Shown: positions 1 to 8,164 of the stretch, piece by piece
Layout of the letters: every line of letters begins with the position of its first letter
How positions within the stretch are numbered: the stretch's first letter is position 1
Assembly: GCA_965652575.1 (NCBI GenBank)
Contig: CBFGWQ010000028.1
Span: forward strand, 1-28,226
Direction of reading: 5' to 3'
Source: Arenibacter sp965652575
GTDB taxonomy: Bacteria > Bacteroidota > Bacteroidia > Flavobacteriales > Flavobacteriaceae
Length of the DNA: 28,226 nucleotides
Program-made: the position numbers and the translations under genes
Notes under the pieces: generated by a model
The model's input: the letters and a program-made list of their open reading frames with translations, nothing else
Databases searched by the model: none
Told to the model about the DNA's origin: nothing

Positions 1-21
1 TTACTGTTATATTATCTTTTA

Positions 22-38
22 AATAATGGTACATTATT
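22..38 (-). terminator. Short inverted repeat after the GH36 gene
   Basis: Seven-base arms AATAATG and CATTATT flank a 3-nt loop, just beyond the stop codon of the alpha-galactosidase-like gene. It is AT-only apart from the closing pair and has no clean U-run, so it could be a weak terminator or chance. The placement at the end of the last gene of the leftward run is the main support. Confidence 0.25.
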
Positions 39-45
39 ATTTTAA

Positions 46-2196
46 TCACTCTAACTTTCTATTTTTGGGAACTACCTGAATCAATAGGTGATTGCGAAAA
101 CCAATATTTATGAATGGCCTATCGCCGTGAACCTCCGCTATTTTTCTGTTGTTGGCATAATCGTACACCTCATAATCGACCCCTTTCCTTAGCCCACGCA
201 ATTCTATACTATCCGTTTTGGACCAAAGATCTTCGTACAGACCGTAAAAAAGCTGCCCGTCCTTTTCCACTACATGTATTTCGGGCCTATCAAAGGCTAT
301 GTCATATAGGTTGGTATAGTTGGCACTGCTTAATTTCTTCCCATTATATTCCTTGACCCAGCGGTTCCACTCCCCTTTTTGTACCACGTCCAAATCCGTG
401 TAAAAAGTTGTTACCTGGGCCCCGGTCCCCATGGCACTTTCAAAATCCTGTGGCACGGAAAACCCGCTCCATTCATCTGCTGGCACCTGATAGCAATCCC
501 CAACGGCATATGTAGGACCATGAATGGCCTTTTCTACTTTTATCCTACGTCTGGTCTGCAATAAATTTATGGGGTCGGAAGCATTTGCCAGGTCGTAATA
601 GGGCATATTATACGGAGAGTGGGGCACCGAACAGATACATACCTCATGAACGGCCTCCTTATTGTATTTATCCAAGGTTGAATTTATTACCTCAAATACT
701 CTTGGTACCTCCCGAAAAGATTCCAAAGGAGTAGTATGTTTATGTTTTTCATTAAAACATGGGGGAACGGCCGATAATCCTCTGGTATCGGAATAAAGGC
801 CATCATAGCCCCAGTCTACTATAAAACGTTTTACAAGGTTCCGTACATGCTCCATAGCGGGCCCATATGCCGGACACAATTGGTACAATCCACGCTTATC
901 GTTTGGATAATTGCCCGCCTCGTCCATTACCAATAAATCACTGTGATTCTTGACCAATTGACTCTCGGGACTAACCCCCAAAGGGTACCACCATAAATTG
1001 GTCTTAAATCCCTTTTGATGGATCTTCTCCACAAAACTGACCATATCCCCTGCGCCACCCGGAAATTTCCCGATTGCTCTGTTCACATTCCAATCCCCGT
1101 AAAAATCGAACCAGCCATCATCCAAATTGGCTACCTGAATCCCCATTTCCTTAAGCTCGGGAAGGATACCATAAATTTCGTCCAAGGTAAAATCCAACTC
1201 AAAGCCCCAACTTTTCCAATAAGGCTCATATGCGGCCTTGGGCGATGTCCTTGGAATAGCTACTCCACGCTTTCGCAAAAGTTCCCCATAAGTGTGGAGT
1301 GCGTCGTAATAATCCAACTTATGAAAGATAATGGTACTCATAACGGTTGTATAGGATTCATTAGGGGCCAACCACTGCTTTAATCCCAAGCGTTCATCCG
1401 GAATTTCGGTAATACCCATTTCAACTATGCTGTCGGCATTCATCTTTACCGGAAGGGCTACCCATTCAGGCTTTTTTTCCAAGTGTGCCAACGCTACTCC
1501 CATATTCTTTCCCCAAACATCAATAAAGGGCATCCCTCCGCCAATTAATTCCCCTTCTTCGGTTGGGTGCATCCCTTGAAAATTATCTTGCACAAAACCG
1601 GGAGCAAGATCTATTACCGCATAATCCCTGCCCCATTCATTAACCCCTCCTTGAAAAGAAACCAATCCTTGCCTACTAGCATCGGCCACTTGTACGGTTT
1701 TAGGAAGTTTAAGCCCAACCCGTTGACTATATACGGTATCTATGCTGATTTTTTGTTTCCCCAGGTTGAGATAGGACGTCTCAAAAATGGCTGCCTGTTT
1801 AAATTCCCTTGGAAAAAGAATAGTGGTCGTCCTCTGAAGATGTACACCCTGTTTATTGGAGAAGCCATTAATGATCCATTGGCTGCATTCCCCAAATTCA
1901 CTGTGATCTATCTCCTGACGAACAATCCTGGCCGTATCCACTTTAAAGGATGTAAACAATACCCCATTGACCACTATGCCCTCTTGTATTTCAGGATCAA
2001 AATAGGTCAGGGAATTGCTTGCTGCATCCGACCATTGTATTTCTCGCTTAAAATTGGAATCGAACTTAATCTGGATATGCCCTGAATTTAACTTTATATA
2101 CTGCGCATAAAGCCCATTGGCAACAAATACCGACAGTAGGAAAAAATAAATACCAATACAAACAACCTTCATTAATGCTACATTTTTTAATATCAT
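46..2196 (-). CDS. GH36/clan GH-D alpha-galactosidase-like glycosidase, secreted
   Basis: This is a predicted exported retaining alpha-glycosidase of the melibiase type, acting on alpha-galactosides or alpha-GalNAc residues in the periplasm or at the surface. A hydrophobic signal segment ends near ANGLYAQ (residues 25-32). A beta-sandwich N-terminal half is followed by a TIM barrel with LDDGWF (about 358-363), NLWWYP and GLYSDTRG, where Asp470 is the likely nucleophile. NASDPIN supplies the likely acid/base Asp541. The canonical KWD of GH36 is replaced by YSD, so it is a divergent member and the exact sugar is uncertain. The frame opens at a TTG at 2211. I chose the ATG at 2196; the ATG at 2172 (MKVVCIG) also gives a good signal peptide. 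It follows the jelly-roll gene by 20 nt and is the last gene of the leftward glycan-degradation run. Confidence 0.8.
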   Translation of the reverse strand: MILKNVALMKVVCIGIYFFLLSVFVANGLYAQYIKLNSGHIQIKFDSNFKREIQWSDAASNSLTYFDPEIQEGIVVNGVLFTSFKVDTARIVRQEIDHSEFGECSQWIINGFSNKQGVHLQRTTTILFPREFKQAAIFETSYLNLGKQKISIDTVYSQRVGLKLPKTVQVADASRQGLVSFQGGVNEWGRDYAVIDLAPGFVQDNFQGMHPTEEGELIGGGMPFIDVWGKNMGVALAHLEKKPEWVALPVKMNADSIVEMGITEIPDERLGLKQWLAPNESYTTVMSTIIFHKLDYYDALHTYGELLRKRGVAIPRTSPKAAYEPYWKSWGFELDFTLDEIYGILPELKEMGIQVANLDDGWFDFYGDWNVNRAIGKFPGGAGDMVSFVEKIHQKGFKTNLWWYPLGVSPESQLVKNHSDLLVMDEAGNYPNDKRGLYQLCPAYGPAMEHVRNLVKRFIVDWGYDGLYSDTRGLSAVPPCFNEKHKHTTPLESFREVPRVFEVINSTLDKYNKEAVHEVCICSVPHSPYNMPYYDLANASDPINLLQTRRRIKVEKAIHGPTYAVGDCYQVPADEWSGFSVPQDFESAMGTGAQVTTFYTDLDVVQKGEWNRWVKEYNGKKLSSANYTNLYDIAFDRPEIHVVEKDGQLFYGLYEDLWSKTDSIELRGLRKGVDYEVYDYANNRKIAEVHGDRPFINIGFRNHLLIQVVPKNRKLE

Positions 2197-2216
2197 AAAC
2201 CTGAGGGGCAACTGCC

Positions 2217-3470
2217 CTATTCTACCCTAAATCCCTGATGCCATCTACTCCAGGCAGACCATTGCCCATGGATACTCTGTTGACGGACCCTGACGAAATA
2301 AATAGCTCCGGAGGTCAATGCCGTTCTGCCTTTTAAAGGTCCCAAAAATCTACCCGTTTCGGCATTAACGGTTACCTTGTTGCCTTCATCGATCAAATTG
2401 GACACAAAGACCACTTCCGTACCATTATAGTCCGTCGACAGTTCTATTTCCCAATTTTTCAAACTTCCTTCCCCATGATAAACCGTTTTCACCAGCGTAG
2501 GGTTTCTAGGACAGATCACAGGACCTATGGGCTTTGTGGAAATCACAAAATTGTCATACCACCTACCCTGATCTTTTATAGAACCCTTGTTCCAATAAGA
2601 CTCGATAAATACGGCATTAATACCGTTTTTGGTATAGTTGCCCCTAAAATTGAGATCTTTCCGTTCCACTTCCAATCTTCCATCGATCCATAGCTGGTTG
2701 ATACCATCATTTTTTCCCGGCGTGTTCAACTTTGCCCTAGATTCCACCAAGACCCAATACCCGGATTCTTCGGAGGAGGTCAATGGAAATTGGGCCGTTG
2801 GACGATTTCCCAACCAGACCAGATTATCAAAATCGTTGTACTTTGTGGTAATTATACTGTCCGTTTGTTCAAAGACACCTCTTGCGGGGTCCAACGTAAG
2901 TATAGGACCGCCACCGTTCCAGACATGGGCGATCATGGCCTGCTGCCAATTCTTGGAAACAATACTGGTAGCTCTTGACATTTTTGCAGGGGAGCCTTCC
3001 CAGCCATATTCGTGTTTCACATAGATGCGCCAATAGATTTCATTGAACGATTGCCCCTGTTTCAAGATTGGGCCATTTCCGGGAAAATCCCCAAAAGCTA
3101 CCTTTCTATCACCCTTTCCAAAAACATCCCCTTTGCCAAACCCTACATTCACCGACCCCCCAATGGCACCAAAATTAACGGTTGTATCTATGGCACCTCG
3201 TGAATCCATATATGTTTTACTGGTGGAAAAATCATCGTACCAAATAATTTCCTTTACATTATCCGGATTCTGATCGGAGGACATTACTACATAGTCTATA
3301 TGCGGAGTTTCCACATTGGATACCCTTATTCCATCAAAACCATTCCCATTTATCTTCACCTTTCCAAAAGGCGATAGGGCAAAAAGGGGAACCAATATCA
3401 AAAGGATTATTCTGCTTTCCAACGTTATCCTACCTCCAAAGACTTTGCTTTTTATTATCCCCCTATTCAC
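2217..3470 (-). CDS. Secreted jelly-roll protein, polysaccharide-lyase-like, with C-terminal Fn3-like domain
   Basis: The function is not certain. A hydrophobic segment (about residues 20-36, IILLILVPLFAL) suggests export. Residues about 75-315 read like a concanavalin/jelly-roll fold of the kind found in polysaccharide lyases and carbohydrate-binding proteins: WRIYVKHEYGW, HVWNGGG, then a lectin-like run with LNTPGKNDG, LWIDGRLE and RWYDNFVIST. The last ~95 residues resemble a fibronectin-III-like beta module (FVRVRQQSIHGQWSAW). The reading frame begins with GTG at 3470, overlapping the amidohydrolase stop by 8 nt, which suggests translational coupling. There is no ATG before the signal segment. 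A TTG at 3422, preceded by GGAGG, would give a neater signal peptide and is the alternative start. It could be a lyase, a hydrolase or only a glycan binder. Confidence 0.65.
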   Translation of the reverse strand: MNRGIIKSKVFGGRITLESRIILLILVPLFALSPFGKVKINGNGFDGIRVSNVETPHIDYVVMSSDQNPDNVKEIIWYDDFSTSKTYMDSRGAIDTTVNFGAIGGSVNVGFGKGDVFGKGDRKVAFGDFPGNGPILKQGQSFNEIYWRIYVKHEYGWEGSPAKMSRATSIVSKNWQQAMIAHVWNGGGPILTLDPARGVFEQTDSIITTKYNDFDNLVWLGNRPTAQFPLTSSEESGYWVLVESRAKLNTPGKNDGINQLWIDGRLEVERKDLNFRGNYTKNGINAVFIESYWNKGSIKDQGRWYDNFVISTKPIGPVICPRNPTLVKTVYHGEGSLKNWEIELSTDYNGTEVVFVSNLIDEGNKVTVNAETGRFLGPLKGRTALTSGAIYFVRVRQQSIHGQWSAWSRWHQGFRVE

Positions 3471-4542
3471 TCGGAAACATTTTTAACCATTTCCTTGCAT
3501 TGTCATAGTAGATTTTATCTACCACTTCCCTGGGCAGTTTTAATCCTTGAAATTTCTCGTTTACCCTATCACTGGCCATCATATCATCGGTTACAAAGAA
3601 CTGCCAATCCAGCATCCAGGTTTGGTGCATTTCCTCTTTTAGTGTTTCCGTATCTTTCTTTCCCCCATCGGCCAGATCAGTGGCATAAAGAATACGATCT
3701 TGATATTTTATAAAAAACTCCCTTACTTTTTCCCTGTTATCAATAGTTTGGGAAAAAACCTGACCTATACGTGCCGCAAGGTCTACGGACATATTGGGAA
3801 ATTTATCCAACCTTTTGGCCAATTCGTCCACGCTCCATTCCAAACTGCCCATATGGGCGCCAATAAATATGAGATTTGGATTCCTTTCCAGCATTCTGTC
3901 CCTTGCCGCAATCTGATCCTCATAGCTGGGAAGTTCCGGATGCTTGTGCATATGGTATTGCGGATGCTCTTTAAAATACACCCTATCATTGTTGACCGAC
4001 ATTTCCTCCAAGGGCAACCAGCAGTTTTTTGGTTCCCCCAAATGGCCTATGACGGGAACTTTACGTTCCGTTAAAAACTTGAATATGGTATCCAGTTTGG
4101 GATCGTCCACCATTACGAGTTGACCGGTGGAATCCTTAAATACCATTCCTACATTTTTCCAAACTTTTACGGCAAGGGCCCCTTCATCAATATTCTTCTG
4201 TAACCAGGCCATGGTTTGGTCCAACCAATCGGCATCGTCCCATTCCTCAATGGAAAATGCGGTCGCCATTTCAAAACTTTCAGGATGCCTGGTCTTTTGG
4301 TATACCCTGTATGCATACTCCTCCTCCACAAACTCCTTCCCTTTGGATAGGTCCACTACAATATTCAATAGCTTAAAATTATCCTTTTTGGCCTGCTCCA
4401 CAAAGGCATCCCTTTTGGTGGATACATGAATATGGGTATCTATTTTGTTTACTTTATCAAAGTCTTCGATAGTGTAGTAATCTTGCTTTTCACTACAGGA
4501 GAGAACAGCCAAAAAATATAAACAGGGAATCATTTTTTTCAT
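3463..4542 (-). CDS. Amidohydrolase-2 family lipoprotein (metal-dependent TIM-barrel hydrolase, possibly lactonase)
   Basis: This is a predicted envelope-anchored hydrolase. The signal LAVLSC is a lipobox with Cys16 as the lipidation site. The mature part has the amidohydrolase metal-ligand pattern: DTHIH (His37, His39), VKVWK around Lys126, GHLGE (His167), GAHMG (His230) and YATD (Asp289). These are typical of the Amidohydro_2 group, which includes sugar-lactone lactonases and decarboxylases. It is not a NagA/AgaA-type deacetylase: it is exported and lacks that family's arrangement, so I do not assign it the GalNAc-6-phosphate step. The start is a clear ATG. The 150 nt in front of it are a relative of the leader of the FAD oxidoreductase gene at the right end of the window. 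The jelly-roll gene overlaps its 3' end. Confidence 0.75.
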   Translation of the reverse strand: MKKMIPCLYFLAVLSCSEKQDYYTIEDFDKVNKIDTHIHVSTKRDAFVEQAKKDNFKLLNIVVDLSKGKEFVEEEYAYRVYQKTRHPESFEMATAFSIEEWDDADWLDQTMAWLQKNIDEGALAVKVWKNVGMVFKDSTGQLVMVDDPKLDTIFKFLTERKVPVIGHLGEPKNCWLPLEEMSVNNDRVYFKEHPQYHMHKHPELPSYEDQIAARDRMLERNPNLIFIGAHMGSLEWSVDELAKRLDKFPNMSVDLAARIGQVFSQTIDNREKVREFFIKYQDRILYATDLADGGKKDTETLKEEMHQTWMLDWQFFVTDDMMASDRVNEKFQGLKLPREVVDKIYYDNARKWLKMFPSE

Positions 4543-4688
4543 ATGCAGATATTTATTGTTTTTTTAACGGTCATACCTGCCCGACTACATTGTTCAGGCG
4601 GGTGTAATTCGTATATCTTCATTCGTATTTGCCTGCCAGAATGAATCTTTCGGGCTGGCGACCAATTTTAGGTCATGCTCATTTCATA
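4540..4688 (-). repeat. Leader module copy A (shared with 28045-28138)
   Basis: This stretch begins at the ATG of the amidohydrolase gene and runs upstream. It matches the DNA at and upstream of the FAD-oxidoreductase ATG in order and orientation: atatttattgtttttt, cggtcat, gtaattcg-atatcttc, gcgacca, and ggtcatgctcatttcata. Relative to the other copy it carries two extra segments, 4575-4603 and 4621-4646. It probably contains the promoter and 5' UTR, but no standard -7 box was recognised in it. Confidence 0.75.
4575..4603. repeat. Hairpin element inserted in leader copy A
   Basis: The extra 29 nt in copy A are themselves a hairpin. The arm ACCTGCCCGA (4575-4584) pairs with TCAGGCGGGT (4594-4603) with one G-T pair and one mismatch around a 9-nt loop. 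It resembles the short GC-rich palindromic repeats scattered through flavobacterial genomes (from memory, not searched). Because the other leader lacks exactly this block, it reads as an insertion. Confidence 0.55.
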
Positions 4689-4711
4689 ACGGTCTAGGTA
4701 ATTTCAAAAAA

Positions 4712-6907
4712 TTAAAATTTTAGTTGAAAGGACTTTCTGTAGGCGCTTAATTTTTCAAGATATCCCTCCATGTCCAACAGTTGCTCATCATATATCAAAT
4801 AACTCATATCCGGTGTTCTATTGGCAAAATGTCTTGAACGGTCCATTTTAAAAAAATATTTCTTATCCGGGGTGGACATACCTTTTGGCATTCTGGTCTT
4901 TTCCCAAACGGCTACCAGATCGGTATATACCTTTTGTCTTCGGGCCAAGCTGTTCACAATAAGTTGCTCTGCCTTTTCCAAACTTTTTAAAGTGGCCGAT
5001 CGATCTATAAACGCATTCTTATGGGCCTGGGTTATGGTATGTTCCAATTCGGAAAGATCCAAATAGGTGAGACAGGTATGTTCTATCAATTTTGCTATAC
5101 TCCGATACACTTCAAAATCATAGGCATTTCGCTCCACCTGTCCCATATTGATATCAATAATCTGCAAAGCCCTTTTCATATTCTCTTTTTGCACTCTTGA
5201 CCTCTTTACTATTTCCGAATACTCGTTATTCCAATACTGGTCATATTCTACATATTGTCCTCTGGGAAGATCCGGCAAGTGGGTCTTACCAATATCCCCA
5301 TGGTGCCAAACATTGCGCTCCAAGGAATGTGCATAATAATAAGCGCCCTCATTGAGAAGCTCATAAAGCTCTTCCATGTCCTTTACGTTTGATCCATAAT
5401 AGTTGTGGAAAAATGAATCTTCAAACTCCTCCAGGCCGGGCGCTGTGGCATTCCATGAGTACTGTGCAGAAGTAACAAAACTCAGCATCCACATTTGGTT
5501 ATGCAGCCCGGAATCGTCCCAGGACGTATTGATCATCCCATGAAACAGTCCGGAATTGGCCGATGATGTCAATAATTCATACGAATCCTGTAGGCTTCCC
5601 TTAACTTTCCTAGGAGTGCTTGAAATTCGGTTGGAAGTCATTTTAAAATGATAGGGCAGAAAAAGAGGTTCCAAGCCCGGGTTTGGATCATACATAAACA
5701 TTTCAAAACCCATATTTTTGGCTTGCCTTGCAAATTGAAAATCCGGAGTTTCATAATGATATTCTTCCGTTAATACCAGATCGGTATCAGGCTTCATATT
5801 TTTAATTGGCGAAGCACTGTTCTCCCATCCCATTGGTCTTTCCCACAGCATTACCTTTCGGGATTTTTTTAAGTGTTTGGCCGCCTTTTCCGCAAACAAG
5901 TGATACAGACCGCTATTCCCAATTTCCTTGGCCCTTTCCCTGCATTTATCACAGACTCCCAATTCAAAAGTCTCGTCCGAACCAATATGGATATATTTAG
6001 ATCCCGGTGTAGCTTCCATGGCTTCGTCCCAAAGATCAAAAAGTACTTCGTAGGTACCATCCTCCAAGGGGCAGAACTCCCAATCCGAGTCCTCTACCTC
6101 CCTTAAATCCCTGTACTGTGGCCATTTCAAAATGAAGCTTACATGCCCCAGCCCTTGTACCAAGGGAGTCAATTCTATATGGTAATCCTTGGCATAAGCC
6201 GTAAACTCCTTCATTTCCTCTAATGTAAAAGCACCTGGCGCCCCTATTTCAGGGTGGCTTTTATAGGCCAATTTATCTTCCCATTCCCAGACGAGCATAT
6301 TAATTTTATATTTGGCCAAATCCCGAATAAGGCCCTTTACATAACTTGCCCTATCCTGATGGTGCTTGGTATCATAATGTGCCGCCCTTATCTTTACATC
6401 CGGCCAATCCAAAATTTCCATTCCAGGAACGATCAAACCGTTTCTATCCTTTTTTATAAGCTGTAACAAGGTCTGCACCCCATAAAACAACCCATCCCCA
6501 TCCTTAGCTTCAATGGTCAGTTGATTATTGTGGGTACTTAATCTATACCCCTGACCTTTTAAAGAACCGGTAGTGGAATTTCCGGTAAGCACAATGGCAA
6601 CTGTACCATTTTGATCTCCAATATTCACGGTGAGGCCCCAATTTTCAGTTAGGGCATCCTTTAAAAATCCCGCTGTCTTCCGATCCACAGTGGAAGCATT
6701 TTTATCAAGAACAATATTGATCTGTTTCGGCAATATAAAATCATTGCCCCCCAACTGTACTTTTTGTGGATAGGGAATTAGGTGTATTCCCAATGAGGCC
6801 AGGTCCGAAACGGGAGCCTGTGCGGATATCGTATTTACAACGGCAAAAAAAGCCAAAACAAAACTTTGAAATAATAAGATTCTTCTCATCAATACATATT
6901 TAATCAT
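4712..6907 (-). CDS. GH20-type beta-N-acetylhexosaminidase, secreted
   Basis: This is a predicted exported exo-hexosaminidase removing terminal beta-GlcNAc or beta-GalNAc by substrate-assisted catalysis. After a signal peptide ending near TISAQ comes a GH20b-like domain opening with LIPYPQKV and containing QGYRLS and LFYGVQTLLQL. The TIM-barrel catalytic domain carries YIHIGSDET, with Asp311-Glu312 as the catalytic pair. A long helical C-terminal region (about 200 residues) follows. The usual LDvaRHF strand is replaced by HYDTKHH, so it sits away from classical chitobiases and the aglycone or sugar preference may differ. The open frame begins at a TTG (6955). I took the ATG at 6907; the ATG at 6889 (MRRILLF) is equally plausible. 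It lies 60 nt after the deacetylase gene and 169 nt before the amidohydrolase gene. Confidence 0.85.
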   Translation of the reverse strand: MIKYVLMRRILLFQSFVLAFFAVVNTISAQAPVSDLASLGIHLIPYPQKVQLGGNDFILPKQINIVLDKNASTVDRKTAGFLKDALTENWGLTVNIGDQNGTVAIVLTGNSTTGSLKGQGYRLSTHNNQLTIEAKDGDGLFYGVQTLLQLIKKDRNGLIVPGMEILDWPDVKIRAAHYDTKHHQDRASYVKGLIRDLAKYKINMLVWEWEDKLAYKSHPEIGAPGAFTLEEMKEFTAYAKDYHIELTPLVQGLGHVSFILKWPQYRDLREVEDSDWEFCPLEDGTYEVLFDLWDEAMEATPGSKYIHIGSDETFELGVCDKCRERAKEIGNSGLYHLFAEKAAKHLKKSRKVMLWERPMGWENSASPIKNMKPDTDLVLTEEYHYETPDFQFARQAKNMGFEMFMYDPNPGLEPLFLPYHFKMTSNRISSTPRKVKGSLQDSYELLTSSANSGLFHGMINTSWDDSGLHNQMWMLSFVTSAQYSWNATAPGLEEFEDSFFHNYYGSNVKDMEELYELLNEGAYYYAHSLERNVWHHGDIGKTHLPDLPRGQYVEYDQYWNNEYSEIVKRSRVQKENMKRALQIIDINMGQVERNAYDFEVYRSIAKLIEHTCLTYLDLSELEHTITQAHKNAFIDRSATLKSLEKAEQLIVNSLARRQKVYTDLVAVWEKTRMPKGMSTPDKKYFFKMDRSRHFANRTPDMSYLIYDEQLLDMEGYLEKLSAYRKSFQLKF

Positions 6908-6967
6908 TTCTAATATCCCATTGCATTTGTGCCAAGAAACATAGGATAAGTACAAAATTACTTTAGT

Positions 6968-7882
6968 TTAATCTACCCTGAAAAGGGTATTGGTCTTGGT
7001 CCCTGCTTTTAGCACCGGCCTTAAATATACCTTTTGGTCTCCAGACCTCAATCTATCCGCCGAACGTTGCATCGAATCTTCCGAGTACTGTGTCCTATAA
7101 CATTGAAGTGCCAAAATAGTATTCTCCCTATCTTCCTCTGTATATGATATTTCCGCTGTGAGATAATCATCGGAAACCCCTCTTAAAAGTTTTTCATCTT
7201 CGTCTTCCAAATGGGACGAAGGGGTGGCAACATAGAACAGATGAACATCCTTTTCCTGTTTTTTACTGAGATACACCTGTGTAACGGAAGCTCCGACTAT
7301 ACGGTGGTCCATATGGTTTGATCCTCCATCCGGACCCCAGGTTAGAATTACGTCCGGGTCTATCTTCGTCACCAAACTATCCAATTTTCGCATAATTTCC
7401 TGGATATATGGGACATGTCCAAAAAAACCGTCCTTTAATTTAAGTTGGTCATGGTATCCCATCCAAATTGGTTCAAGGATTCCCATATGCTTAGCGGCAC
7501 AATTTAATTCCTCATTGCGGAGGGCGGTAAGTTCATCTCCCGGCTTCAGATCGGTCTGTCCCGTACCATAGCGGCCATCGGTCACGGTCACCACTTGCAC
7601 CTTGGCTCCTTCCCTTGCATACTTCGCCATTATTGGCCCAACATAAATTTCATCGTCCGGATGGGCAAAAACGGCCATTATGGTCTTACTCTCCGCAGAA
7701 ACATCCACAGTAGTAACTGCCGATTGCTCCTTTATCTTTTTTTTATCCTCCCCACAAGAATATAACAAAGCGATCAAAATAAAGGATTTTAAAAATAAGT
7801 TGCCCGCCTTGGCCAAGTTCCTACAATAAATAAAAAGAGGAATCCCTGTGGTAAAAATGATTGTGTTTTGTTTGGTCTTCAT
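6968..7882 (-). CDS. PIG-L/LmbE-family N-acetyl sugar deacetylase, lipoprotein
   Basis: This is a zinc-dependent deacetylase of the LmbE/PIG-L family, members of which deacetylate N-acetylglucosaminyl groups. A lipobox LLYSC (Cys43) after a hydrophobic stretch predicts a membrane-anchored protein outside the cytoplasm. The signature AHPDDE (residues 73-78) and HMDH (190-193) supply the metal ligands His74, Asp77 and His193, so it appears catalytically intact. The frame can be extended to an ATG at 7972, but that extension translates a palindromic repeat and has no signal character, so I chose the ATG at 7882 (MKTKQN). It follows SusD after 282 nt and precedes the hexosaminidase, which suggests that released amino sugars or oligosaccharides are deacetylated before uptake. 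Confidence 0.82.
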   Translation of the reverse strand: MKTKQNTIIFTTGIPLFIYCRNLAKAGNLFLKSFILIALLYSCGEDKKKIKEQSAVTTVDVSAESKTIMAVFAHPDDEIYVGPIMAKYAREGAKVQVVTVTDGRYGTGQTDLKPGDELTALRNEELNCAAKHMGILEPIWMGYHDQLKLKDGFFGHVPYIQEIMRKLDSLVTKIDPDVILTWGPDGGSNHMDHRIVGASVTQVYLSKKQEKDVHLFYVATPSSHLEDEDEKLLRGVSDDYLTAEISYTEEDRENTILALQCYRTQYSEDSMQRSADRLRSGDQKVYLRPVLKAGTKTNTLFRVD

Positions 7883-7940
7883 TTTGATCCGATTATTGGT
7901 TGAACAACACTTTTCCAATTGGTTATTGACCCCTCCCGCC

Positions 7941-7954
7941 CCGATAGATATCGG
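7941..7954. repeat. Palindrome CCGATA-GA-TATCGG
   Basis: A perfect 6-bp inverted repeat with a 2-nt centre lies between SusD and the deacetylase. Similar CCGATAG/CTATCGG palindromes are common scattered elements in flavobacterial intergenic DNA (from memory). Its position argues that the upstream extension of the deacetylase frame is not coding. Confidence 0.4.
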
Positions 7955-8004
7955 AACTGCCGAAATATCCATAGGGTACGTTCAAGGGACGAGGCTATAT
8001 GGCA

Positions 8005-8029
8005 AAGTTGCAGGTTATCCCCGCAACTT
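8005..8029 (-). terminator. Intercistronic hairpin downstream of SusD
   Basis: Perfect 7-bp arms AAGTTGC and GCAACTT flank an 11-nt loop, 136 nt after the SusD stop. There is no U-run on the leftward strand, so it is more likely an RNA-stabilising or attenuating hairpin than a full terminator. Such a site would let SusCD be expressed above the downstream enzymes. Confidence 0.35.
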
Positions 8030-8164
8030 CGCAACATAACTAACAAACCAACTCAATATATTTAACCGCATATGCTCTGCCATAAAGCTTGAACGGATAG
8101 ATTTGGTTTCCCAAACACTAATCCAAACAAAAGAGCTTATGGCCAATGCAATAGGCGCTTTCAG

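Noticed and set aside
3463..4542. Amidohydrolase as N-acetylgalactosamine-6-phosphate deacetylase (NagA/AgaA)
   Set aside because: It has a lipoprotein signal, so it cannot reach cytosolic sugar phosphates, and its motifs fit the amidohydrolase-2 group rather than NagA.
7883..7972. N-terminal extension of the PIG-L deacetylase from ATG 7972
   Set aside because: The extension translates a palindromic repeat and shows no signal sequence; the ATG at 7882 gives a better lipoprotein.
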